Source: Hydrangea macrophylla (Eukaryota > Streptophyta > Magnoliopsida > Cornales > Hydrangeaceae). Taken from it: a stretch of 64,000 nucleotides of DNA. Each line of letters starts with the position of its first letter. The first letter of the stretch is position 1. Positions 35,589 through 46,023 of this stretch are shown one piece after another. A program made the position numbers and the translations under genes. The notes under the pieces were generated by a model, which was given only the letters and a program-made list of their open reading frames with translations, did no database searches and was not told the DNA's origin. The stretch spans positions 67,558,864 to 67,622,863 of the forward strand of contig CM066993.1 of the NCBI GenBank assembly GCA_033977485.1, given 5' to 3'.

Positions 35589-36247
35589 CTAAATCCTGTC
35601 ACGTCCCGACGTAGCATAAATATGGAAAGCGTTTAATTTCCTTTATGGACCCGTAGGTCGTGACAGTTTGAAGGATCGATTCCGTCCCAAACGTCAACAA
35701 CAAAACATAATAATTAGAGCAGAGCAATCAAGGCTTATAAAAAATTTTCTAACTTATTACATATTACAGTACGGGTCATTAAAAGGCACAGACCGCCTTG
35801 AAACAAAACAATAACTTAACGTCTATTACAGTCATCCTTAATACAAAACAGTTCATAAATTAAAGCATAGGATATTGATAACAGTTCTATCATCCAAAGT
35901 AGTCGTTCTCGATTTGCATAATCATAATGTTCCGCTTGATCAAAACCTGAAAAGCCTGAACACGAATGTCCAGGGCGCATCAACGCCGTCAGCTTCAAGA
36001 AGCTGGTGAGTATTAAAAACATAGCTTTGAATGTAAAACATACTCATTTACCATTTTCAAATTCCCATTTAATTCAATGAGTTTACATTAGAGTAAAGAG
36101 TTCATTTTAGAAAACAACAATAATATCATTTGAAAGCAATAATTCACATATATGTGACCGTGTATGAGAACAATGCACCATCTCATCTTACTGACTCTTT
36201 TCTCTCGACAAAATCCAACAATCCACTATCTCATACCAGTATCTTTG

Positions 36248-36605
36248 AAATACTCCGATAGCCACACTTTAGCACAGGGGTGCTAGGGAATGTCCAGTTT
36301 GCCTCACACTTTGGTCTGGGGTACCAGGGAGTGTCCAACCTCACACTTTAATGCCTAATCTGCCATGCAAATACCGGAGGAACCCTCACGCAGTATCCAG
36401 ACTCGGGTATCAGGGAGTGTCCGTAGGCCACACTTTAGCACTACCATGGGTGCCAGGGAATGTCCAATTTTGGCTTCACACACTTTGACGCTACCATGGT
36501 CGTCAGGGAGTGTCCCATTTTGCCACCATCGCATTTCAAAGACACCCTCGCCGCAATCTCAATCACAACACACTTTGGTACTCACTTACCAGGGAGTGTC
36601 CACAA
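36248..36605. repeat. LTR minisatellite, about 45-bp units
   Basis: Seven to eight irregular units of CACACTTT..GGGTRCCAGGGARTGTCC. Absent from the left LTR because of the deletion at its insertion site. Confidence 0.75.
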
Positions 36606-37022
36606 TACAATCTCAATCGCACTCACTATACCACACTGTCCATTACTCTTTTCCATACTGACCAACATCCACACTCACCATGCATGTACAACTGACTCCA
36701 CATGAATGATATGTGACTTAATACAGAAATATAAATACTGGGAACGATAACCATGGATATACAAGAAGAAATCAAATCTTATATGAAACAACCGGTGAAT
36801 TCATCAAAGAATGCTTTAATATGCTTTTATCGCTATTAGAACACAAGTGGGTCTACTTTGAAGTATTGCCCTAAAAAATGAGTTATAATTTGTGTACATG
36901 AATTACATATCAAAAGAAATTTCTTTGAGTCTAGTTTCCAACGCTTCAAACCGTGCGCGATTTCGAGTTTCCTAGAGGAAGTTATGGCAGTTTTACTAAA
37001 AGTCGTCAGTGCTAAAAAATGC

Positions 37023-37135
37023 AAATCGATTGGAAAAAGTGCCAATCAATTGGTAAACATGCCAATCGATTGGTAAACATGCCAATCGATTGGTAATGAT
37101 TCCAATCGATTGGTAAACATGCCAATCGATTGGCA
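37023..37135. repeat. CCAATCGATTGG palindrome array in LTR
   Basis: Six head-to-tail units of about 20 bp (CCAATCGATTGGTAAACATG and variants). The 12-bp core is a perfect palindrome. Confidence 0.85.
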
Positions 37136-38455
37136 TCAGCAGTTTCTCCCCTGTTACGAATTTAAGGATGGTTTTTGACCCATTTTCAAATCCGAATGAA
37201 AACATGACTTGTAATATATGGTTCTCTCCATTTTTTTGCAAGGATTATGAATACGCGATCGGTTTTAACCAATTTCAATCGTAGCTCTCGGATTTTACAA
37301 AAAACCGAGGGGTGACAAAACTTCAATTCTAATATACTTTCATATACGAATGAATTAAGCTCCAATACTTTGAACATAGCTTCTATGAACTGTAATCTAT
37401 CATTATTATCTATCAAAACGAATTTTGGTCAAGTTTTGGAAATCACCATTTTTCAAGCTTCAATCTTCCATGAAAAATCAATAATGACAACTACACATAA
37501 GACTAATACAAACATCAAACTAAAGTATAATTTACATTCTGAGTGAGTTGGTAATACTCACTGATATATAAGATTGAAGTGTTGTTGATAAAGATACAAG
37601 AATTAGCAATCCAAACTTCAAGCTTGGCTATGGAAATGAAGCTTCCTCTCTCTAAATAATTTTTGTAAATTCTTCTCTCAAACTCTCTCTTTTGCTCTCT
37701 GTATTTGATTTGTAAAATGTGCAGATTGTGTGTGTGAAGGTTGTATATATATAAAACTAAAATCAAGAACTTGGCCTCCAAGTTCAACCTTCTTCACTCT
37801 ACTAATTGATTTTGTTTTTCTAATTTACTAAACTCATATTATACATGGTACACACATACATACGTATATACATAATACACACAGATTATAAACTACAAGT
37901 ACTCACCAATTTGGTTGTTCGTCAAATAGAGGGTGTTTGGGAAATTAGCTTAAGGCACAAAATCAACACACACTACGTAGACCTTGCCAAACAAGGCACA
38001 AGCCAATGATTTATTTCCATAAATGGAAAATAAAGCATAAGTCCAATCACACTTTACATCACTTCCAAAATCTGTGGAAGTTTAACACAGTGTGGACAGT
38101 TTTGAAAGTAAACTGGTATTTTCGTGGCGCGGTGGTCACCCCAAAAATACAAAAATTTATTTTAATGAAAGAAATACTTTTCTGGTGTTATAAAAATACA
38201 GTTTGAGTTAAACAGGAATGTTTCCACCGTTTTTAAAATTCAACACGGGTAACATTAAAATTCATAAAATTGTAGTTTGACCCCAAAAGAAATTTCAATA
38301 TGAATTAGACAAGAAATTTAGATTCAAAACATGAGGACTGTAATTAAAATAAACGCAGACAATACTAAATGAATTTAATTATGACAATACAAATACAAAT
38401 TAAATATGGAAATGTTCAAATTAAAATTAAGTGAAATGCAGGTTTTTACAAGATG

Positions 38456-40068
38456 AATCAAGTTGATATTTGGATAGCATAAAGATAAGAGGATCTTGGT
38501 AGGGAATCCGGTAGAGGAGGTCATTATTATAGAGAGTGGTAGTATGGATAACCTTAAACCCGAATTTTTAACATATTTCAAAATAAAACGAAAACCTTTT
38601 TCATGTTTTTAAAACAACTTTGAGTGTTTAATGTGAATTGTTATCAATAGGACGCTGAGTACGACAAGTATGATGATACTGAACAAAAGCGATTGTGGAA
38701 AGGATAGAGGAGTAAAGAGACTTTGGACAAGTCAATATACAGAAGTAAAAAAATATAAATTGTGAAGATGAAGATTTGATGAGAAAGTGAACAGACGGTA
38801 GAAGTGGAATGAAAACTTTGTAGAATGTTGAGTATATTATCAGATATGATAGTAGGTTTGTAAAGTGTTTAGAGGACAAGGGTGGATACAATGGAATGTT
38901 ATCTCAGTTGTTATGGATTCCAACGAGGTTGGAGGGTTTTGAGAATGTCGGATTTTACCCAAAGAAAATTTTAAAGTTTTGAAAATGTCTTAAAAATATA
39001 GCTTTTGTTTGAGTAAGAAAAGTAGAAATAGATATTTGGGATAAGATATCAAGTTGACTTTGGAAGACGGGTATCGTGGAATGATATGGTATGCCTAGCG
39101 CTTTGGATGCAACGGGGTTTGTCGAACGAATGAGTTCTACGTGAGCAGATTGTAAACTTAGAAATTCTAAAGTAAGGAGTTGGTGAAATGTTGTGCACCT
39201 GAATTTGGTAAATTGGAAGTTATGATCTTAAAGGAGTTGTCGTGAGTATTGTTCCAAAGGGTCGATTTCGATTTAAGTATTGGAATGACCTGAGGTTATG
39301 AATGGTTGAGATTTTGATCGATCGGGAACTTGATGAGATCCGTAAAGTGTGAAGCACTTGAAAGACAACAATTAGGAATGGTTGACATTGGTAACCGGAG
39401 TGAGAATAGGGTAACCTTGGGTATTGCCGCGAAAGGTATGTGCATTGGAAGTTGATGAGGAACTTATCAAACATAGTGAGACTATAAGACTTTATAGGAA
39501 GATTTAATTACTAGATTTTCTTCAGATGGTTTACGGGAATAGTATGAATGATTAAGCAACACGTTATGCGGGAACAGTAGATTTGAGATCCAAATAGCAA
39601 AGATAAGGAATTAGAGAATCTGAATTGGGATTAAGTCAGACTGGCTAAAGTTATGAAATATTAAAGTCTTGAATAAGGTATGGTAACTTGAGATGTTATA
39701 TGAAGAATGTACGCTTAATGTAGAAGATTTTTAGGAAATCAGTAAGAGTTGAAATACAGGAGTGTGATTGATTTGGACTTGTGTAAAGGTGAAAGTGAAA
39801 CACCCGAGACTTATGGAGTTATATAACTGCTTAAATTGTAGTGGATAGACTAAAGGATAGTAGACAAATATGATATGAGATGAGAATGAATTACATTGCA
39901 GTTGAGATCTCCGACGGAAAGGTAATTGACTCAGGGTATGTGTGCACTATGGAAATAGAATGGATTGTGAATAGTCAAAAGGTTGAGGTAGGAATAATGG
40001 TATTCGTTACGATAGATATTGGGGTAATTTTGTTGAGAAAGAGATGAAGTGTGTGTGAAAGTTCAAAA
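38456..40068 (+). mobile_element. internal region of LARD-like element, part 2
   Basis: Continuation of 25313-26680 after the chromovirus insertion. No ORF with a domain. It ends just before the LTR-like restart at 40069, preceded by GAAGTGTGTGTGAAAGTTC, which may be a decayed polypurine tract. Confidence 0.5.
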
Positions 40069-40382
40069 TAGTTAGATCTTGTTAAAGATCATTTTGGAAC
40101 GTTATAGTTTTAACGTAAGTGACTTGCATAAAAGTTAGGTTATCTAGAGATTTCACAAAAATAGTTTTCGGAGCGTAATTTTGGACTCAAACGGAACTTA
40201 GACGAAAAACTTTTATGGAATATAGATTTTCACTCGTGAATCAATAACTTAAATGTTAAAGACGTTTTAGGAGATAATTGGAAGATTTGAGAACTGGTGG
40301 GGTGGTAAACGTAATTACCAAGAGTTGTGCCTATATACAGTGGAGTCAGTATATTTTTCATAAATATCTCAAACTGGATATC

Positions 40383-40419
<37 letters not shown>

Positions 40420-40996
40420 GGGAATTCATTCTTATGATCTTCTCGACGCCAATCGATGACTTTTCGTTCATCAGTTTTTCTCCATATTTCATATTCAGAC
40501 CCCTTAAGGTAAGAGCTTCGTTTTGATACCTGTTAGGCCTTGTTTGGCTAAGTTTTACGAAAATCCAAATATTGTGTTTTCTTGGAAATTGTGTCAAAAC
40601 TCATAGGTTATGCGTATAATAAAAGATCCGACGTAGAATCAGTATTCTTAAAGTTATAGAACGATAGCTTAAGGTATGAATTCTTGACTTATGGTATATA
40701 AGGAATTTTGGATGTTTTATATATCATGTATGAAATTGTGATTCGGGCAAAACTCATGTGTTAATTTAGGCCCATTAATTTTACCCGCGACTACTTATGA
40801 AAAGCATGTTGAGATGATTATGTGAGCATGCTAAGTCATTATGTGGGTCAAAGGAGAGTTTGGTACAAATTCAAGCTCGGGGTAAGCCTCTAGATGTTTA
40901 GAGTTATTGTAGCGATGGTTACAGTGCATGGTTTGGGAGAAGGCCCTGCTAGGGCACTTGGATGAGTGGTTGGGAGAAGGCCCTCCATGGCATCGG
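40069..40996 (+). mobile_element. 3' LTR of LARD-like element, truncated
   Basis: Aligns with 23443 to about 24390 at roughly 90% identity (TCTTGTTAAAGATCATTTTG, GTTTTCGGAGCGTAA, GTTAGGCCTTGTTTGG). It includes a (GA)n run at 40384-40413. It stops abruptly after CCCTCCATGGCATCGG, where a different LTR begins. Confidence 0.7.
40384..40413. repeat. (GA)n microsatellite in LTR
   Basis: Uninterrupted GA run. The homologous LTR at 23760 has the shorter AGAGAGAAAGAGAG, so the tract expanded here. Confidence 0.9.
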
Positions 40997-43434
40997 GTAA
41001 AACCACACCAAAATTTTTTTAAAAATTTTTGGTGTGGGAGCACGTGAGCTTAACCACACCGGGTGAAACCCGTGGGTTGCTTGGAGCCCAAATTGGACTC
41101 TCAGTATATGCATTTTGTATAACTCTCCCTTTGTCTTACAGTCTCTCAATTCTCTCTTCATCTCTCTCAAATTCTCTTTCAATTCCCTCTTGATCTCTCT
41201 AATCTCTAAACATACACACACATACAGATTATATACATGTATACACATACTCATACATATATATATATATAAATCAAGAACGGGAAGAATTTCATAGACG
41301 ACGGAATTGACAACAGAATTCTCGGAACCAAATTTATAGTTCAATCACCTCAGTGAGTAATTCAAACTCACTCCCAATGTTTATATATGTATATTGATGT
41401 ATATGTAGAGATGTATATACATATATATACACCTTATGAGTGAAACTCCTTGGATGATGAAACTCCGTATGAGTGCGATATGAGAGCAGCTGGGCAAAAC
41501 CGAGGTGAAGACATGGGCCATCTACGCTATTCCCTAATTGAAGAAAGTTGGAAAGCTCATATATTGTTATTCATGATATGGATCCGAGATTCTCATTCTC
41601 TTTTCCAAGCCCGGTTATTGATCACGAAATATTGAATCCTCATTCTAATTTAGTGCCATATGCGCTTAGACTTTACTTTTTACCCTTTTTTTCCTGGTCC
41701 AATATTTTTATCGACGGTCTTCATTTTCGTTATATATGTGATTGCCATGGAAGTTTGAGAATTGGAGTTTTATCAAATTTAATCAAAATCAATTCTGTAA
41801 ATTAAAAATGAAAGATCTTAGTCCAAATAAGCTGCGGTTCGAATACTACGAAATAATCCATTCGTATCGCGACGTATTGTTGATTTAAAGTTTTGTCACT
41901 CTTACTTTAATCGCAAATTTTGTGAGATGTAATTCGTATCGTTTTAATCCGATTGCGTATTCTAAATCTATGCGAAAAATCGAAAAAATCCATATAATAC
42001 ATGTCTTGATTAAAACAAATTTCTGAAATGGGTAGATTTTCAGTTCTAAAATCGAAACAGGAGAGAAAACGAAGAAGATGAAGCTTCTGCATCAACTTGT
42101 GCGCGCGGTCCCTCGCTCGCGCGACCTGTTTAGTTTTGGGCAGAAAATGATTTTTAACAGACTTTACGAAAAGAGCTGGATCGCTCACACGATGGGGCAG
42201 TTTTGGGAGTTTGTCCATTTTGTATAAGGGTTTGGAAAAGGTTCTGAGAGTTTTTAAGAAACTGTTTGATAGGTATACTATTTTAAAGGCTTACATTTAA
42301 GATTTGGATAAATAAGAATGATTAAGACTGAGATTTACATTCGTACAGATATTCAGAATTGTGATTCATAACTGATGTTATGATTTATGAGCATTGACAT
42401 ATATAATAGGGTCGAAGTTGAGTCAACATGCATGTGTGTGAGAAGGCGTGAAAAGAGTAAAGGGTGGCGATACATTATCGAGCGGATATTATTATTGGTA
42501 TTGGAAGCGACAGTGTAGTGATCGACCCAGATATCGAGCGGATATTATTCTTGGTATCTGAGACGATAGCGTGGTGTGTGACTCCAATATCGAGCGGATG
42601 TTATTCCTGGTATTGGAGGCGACAGTGTTGTGTATGACTCAGACATCGATCGGATATTATTCCTAGTATATGAGGCGCGTATTCCGGATACTTAGCGGAT
42701 ATTATTCCTGGTATCCGAAGCGATGGTATGGTGTACGATTTGGACATCGATCGGATATTATTCCTGGTATCCAAGGCGAAGATGTGTTGTGCGACCTACG
42801 TACTGAGTGGATATTGTTCCTGGTATCTGAGGCAAAGGGATGGTTGAATCGGGGTTGTCAAGAGAAAAGAGTCAAAAGATGAGATGTTACATTATTTCAT
42901 GCACGGTCTCATATTAATTGATTACTATCCCTACGTGACTTATGTTGAAGTTAGAACCTTGAATTTATTGCTTTTAAAGCCTAAGTTGTACCGTTGTTTA
43001 TGCTAATATATGTACATTGCGATTATATGTTTATTTTGCTCATTAGCTTGCATAAGCTGATGGCATTGATGAGCCCTAGACTCTATGTCAAGGGTTTCCA
43101 GATCAGGAGCCACCAGATCATTTTGATGATGCTAATTAGAGGCCTGAGACTTTCCAAGAGGCCTGAATTATATTTTCTTGTGTCTTTTATTTCGGAATTG
43201 TAATAGACTTTATGATAGATTTGAATAAGGCGGTTTATGCCTAAGATTATGACTGATGTAATATTTTAGTAAGTTTTAATTTTGAAGCTTTATGTTTATT
43301 AGTATCCTTTTCTTTAGAAATGTTGTTTAAGTTATTTGTTGCAGGGACAATTGGTCACTTTCACTTGTCATGACCTACGAGTCCATAAAGGAAATTAAAT
43401 GCTTTCCTGAATTACGTTACATCGGGCCGTGACA
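40997..43434 (+). mobile_element. further Tekay-like LTR, left end unresolved
   Basis: The right end ACATCGGGCCGTGACA, preceded by TTTCACTTGTCATGACC and TCCATAAAGGAAATTAAATG, matches the end of the 20637-22864 LTR type. The left edge near GGGTAAAACCACACC lacks a clear TG. The pentamer after the right end (CGTTC) is not found on the left, so one flank was lost. It holds an inverted AAATTTTTTTAAAAATTT tract, a 57-bp minisatellite (42474-42838) and a TTAGCTT/AAGCTGA stem-loop (43043-43060). Small ORFs have no domain. Confidence 0.6.
42474..42838. repeat. 57-bp LTR minisatellite, 7 copies
   Basis: Units follow ATCGAGCGGATATTATTCCT, then GGTATYKGAGGCGA, then a variable GTGTRGTG segment. One unit is shortened to about 46 bp. 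The spaced repeat pattern superficially resembles a CRISPR array but sits in a plant LTR. Confidence 0.85.
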
Positions 43435-44664
43435 CGTTCTATGTGTCTGCGTGGGTCAAAGAGGAGTTTGATACAATTTCATTCTGGGGGAAAGCTCCCC
43501 GATGTTTTGGGGATTTTGTAGCGACGACTACACTGCATGGTTTGGGAGAAGGCCCCTGCCAGAGCATAGTGTATGGTTTGGGAGAAATCCCTTCCATGGC
43601 ACTTGGATTAGTGGTTGGGAGAAGGTCCTCCACGACATCGATTCCACAGTTTCATTAGCGCATGAACCCTGGAGACTATTTTGATGTATTTAGATGTTTT
43701 AAAGTGTGAATTATCATATACGCATATGTTTAGAATTGTGCACTCAGCATATAGCTGAGCAGTGGAGCTTTACTCCATTGCAGGTGATAAGAAGAGAGGA
43801 AAGAAGAAACGCGAAGAGTGAGTCCGATGGGACGACGGGACCACTCTTGCTTATGTTTTGTTTCCTATCCAAATGTTGTAATAAAGATTTGAGAAGTTGA
43901 AACAATGTGGTTAGTTTAAAATCTTAGAAAGGATTTGTAGTATTGTAACCTACAGTAAAACTTCTATAATTATGTTTGGAATCTAGTAGTGAACGGGCTG
44001 GAAATGAGTTTGGATAACCATTGATTGAAAATCTACAGAATGCTTAGCAAATTGAGGTAAAACAATCGATTGGGGGGACAGTCGACTGGAGGCCTGTTTT
44101 CAATCGGCTACTGTTCTAAAATATTGAAAAGCAGTTGATTGGGTCCCTGACGCAGTCGACTGGATTTTGGGTTGAAATGTTAATTTTTGTTCTGTGAAAG
44201 AAACACCCAACTGGGTGGGAGATCACAGTCGACTGGATTATGGTTTCAAAAGGGGAATTTCTGATCCAGTCGACGAGAAGGTACCAGTTGGCTGGAAAAT
44301 TTACACCACAGTCGACCTGGGTCCCCCGACACAGTCGACCGGACGAACTACAGGCTGTTAGGCTATTTGTATCTTGAATTTTCAGTTGACCGGACCCTGA
44401 TCAGTCGACTGGATTGGCTGCTGAGATTTGAGGCTTTCTGTATTTTGCATTTCCAGTCGACCAAATCTATGATCAGTCGACTGGATTGCTGGTTTCAATT
44501 AGGGTATTTCTTTAAGTGTTTTCAAATACACAAAACTTTTTATAACTTTGAATTTCTTGGATTTTACTTATGTTTTCCACTGTTATTTACTTTAATGGAA
44601 TTGGATGAGCCTTGGTGGCGTGCCACATGTCCTATGTTCATGCATAACGGGATGGGTCGTGACA
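43435..44664 (+). mobile_element. partial LTR related to 23443-25312
   Basis: Corresponds to the 3' two thirds of the 23443-25312 LTR (GGTTTGGGAGAAGGCCC, ATTGCAGGTGATAAGAAG, GGTGGCGTGCCAC, GGGATGGGTCGTGACA) but only about 80% alike by eye, so it is another subfamily copy. It overlaps the content of 40820-40996 and so cannot be the simple continuation of that LTR. It carries many CAGTCGACTGG palindromes (44063-44490) and a CTCAGC/GCTGAG stem-loop (43743-43759). Confidence 0.6.
44063..44490. repeat. CAGTCGACTGG palindrome cluster in LTR
   Basis: About ten copies of CAGTCGACTGG or near variants (CCAGTCGACGAG, CAATCGATTGG, CAGTTGACCGG). Homologous to, but more expanded than, the cluster at 24854-25102. 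Confidence 0.8.
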
Positions 44665-44712
44665 ACTGATGATACAAAAATTGGCATTACATGATGTAGC
44701 TATAAAAAAGAT

Positions 44713-44865
44713 CACTACTACCCACGCCACAACTTAGTTCAGTTGGTAAAAAGATGCTATACGTCTAGCTCATTACCGAGGTCTAAATCTCACTCTCAAC
44801 CCCCTCTCCCGAGTCTCGATACTTATGTCATCATACGAAATTACTACACCAAATGATCAAAAAAA
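44713..44865 (+). mobile_element. degraded tRNA-derived SINE
   Basis: A-box-like CTTAGTTCAGTTGG (44733-44746) and B-box-like AGGTCTAAATCTC (44779-44791), followed by a CT-rich body. Similar in layout to the SINE at 17829, but with decayed boxes and no clear tail. Confidence 0.45.
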
Positions 44866-45229
44866 AGATCACAATAGTTCTTTATTTGGAAAAATCACAT
44901 TGACCTCCTTGAGGTATATCGGAATTATAGAGACCTCTGTAGACACCCCAATTTTGACCGACCGTCAAATTTAGGAGAGCGTCACCTCCACGTCCAATGA
45001 TGATAAGGACTGAAAAGATTCGAAGTATTCCAAGCTCTTCAGAAAGTTCTCCAAACGAGATAAAATTTCACAGAAAGAAGAAAATACCAGGTATTTAGGA
45101 GAATTCAGGTGTAAAACACCATTTTCGGAAAAGATCTTCAAAAATAAGTTTCTTTAAGAAAAAAAGGAAGAAAGAAAAGACCTAAAAAGGGAAGTTCTGC
45201 AGAAAACGGCACACGGCAGAATTCCGCGG

Positions 45230-45512
45230 CATTCCGTGAATGCCGAGCGGCACTCAGTGAGTGCCAGCCCGACATTTACTGAGTGCCGCTGACATTTTCT
45301 GACTGTCGTTTGCTTTTAAAGTCCGTATTTTGTGGTACAATACGTATATGTATGCGGATAAAAACAAAAAACTAATAAAGTAAGGTTGACGAAAATACGG
45401 CAATCAATAATTTGGCGCGGCACTTACTGAGAGCCGCGCGGCAGTCACGGAGTGCCGCGATGGCAGTCACAGAGTGCCGCGGCGGCATTCACGGACTGCC
45501 GCAGATGATTTT
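45230..45512. repeat. GC-rich minisatellite in LTR upstream region
   Basis: Repeats of a unit of about 22-25 bp, GCGGCAGTCACGGAGTGCCGC, each an imperfect palindrome. Further decayed copies lie at 45230-45300 and a second set at 45800-45890 in the duplicated segment. Strikingly GC-rich within AT-rich DNA. Confidence 0.7.
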
Positions 45513-45632
45513 TTACTGCCGCCCTGGGTAGCAGTCTGTCTAATTTCAGGAAGTACGTATTGTACCACCAAATGAGATGTTTACACCTGTATTTCACTCC
45601 GAATTCACTGAAAAAAGCTTGGTAATTTTGTC

Positions 45633-45640
45633 TATAAAAG
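45633..45640 (+). promoter_or_regulatory. LTR TATA box, upstream copy
   Basis: TATAAAAG within TTGTCTATAAAAGAGGGAGG. Identical to the downstream copy at 46016-46023. Confidence 0.6.
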
Positions 45641-46015
45641 AGGGAGGATCTTCCTTGAGGAATATAACAAGAAGAGGGTGAGACATACAACACAATACAC
45701 AAGGGAAAAACCACCACATACAATACGTATATGTATGCGGATAAAAACAAAAAACTAATAAAGTAAGGTTGACGAAAATACGGCAATCAATAATTTGGCG
45801 CGGCACTTACTGAGAGCCGCGCGGCAGTCACGGAGTGCCGCGATGGCAGTCACAGAGTGCCGCGGCGGCATTCACGGACTGCCGCAAATGATTTTTGACT
45901 GCCGTCCTGGGTAGCAGTCTGTCTAATTTCAGGAAGTACGTATTGTACCACCAAATGAGATGTTTACACCTGTATTTCACTCCGAATTCACTGAAAAAAG
46001 CTTGGTAATTTTGTC

Positions 46016-46023
46016 TATAAAAG
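46016..46023 (+). promoter_or_regulatory. LTR TATA box, downstream copy
   Basis: TATAAAAG in the second 383-bp unit. This unit leads directly into the rest of the LTR transcript region. Confidence 0.6.

Larger units (their letters stand above)
26681..38450 (-). mobile_element. Tekay/Del-like Ty3/Gypsy chromovirus, minus strand, inactivated
   Basis: A complete element by boundaries: identical AGATG flanks at 26676-26680 and 38451-38455, LTRs starting TGTCACG(C/T)CCCGACG and ending GGTTKTTACA, a tRNA-iMet primer site at 35575-35588 and a polypurine tract at 30821-30840. On the minus strand the order is gag fragment, zinc knuckles and protease, RT-RNase H, integrase, chromodomain. That order with a chromodomain and this LTR type points to the Tekay/Del lineage. 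Several in-frame stops and loss of the capsid core make it non-functional. LTRs differ by about 3% over the first 340 bp compared. The left LTR is interrupted by another LTR (27293-29611). Confidence 0.9.
35597..38450 (-). mobile_element. 5' LTR of chromovirus (2854 bp)
   Basis: Uninterrupted copy of the LTR. In element sense it starts TGTAAAAACCTGC and ends GGGACGTGACA. It contains a CAATCGATTGG palindrome array (37023-37135), a CAACGCTTCAAACCGTGCGCG block (36939-36959), a GGTGCCAGGGARTGTCC minisatellite (36248-36605) and a CAGCTTC/GAAGCTG stem-loop (35990-36005). Short ORFs here (for example near 37515-37787, repeated at 29873-30157) only reflect LTR duplication. Confidence 0.9.

Noticed and set aside
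42474..42838. Regularly spaced repeats resembling a CRISPR array
   Set aside because: Units are imperfect, spacers are also repetitive, and the context is a plant LTR; no cas genes.
23438..44669. TCTGA/ACTGA as target duplication of one large LARD element ending at 44664
   Set aside because: Only 4 of 5 bases match, and the LTR ending at 44664 is a different subfamily from the one starting at 40069.
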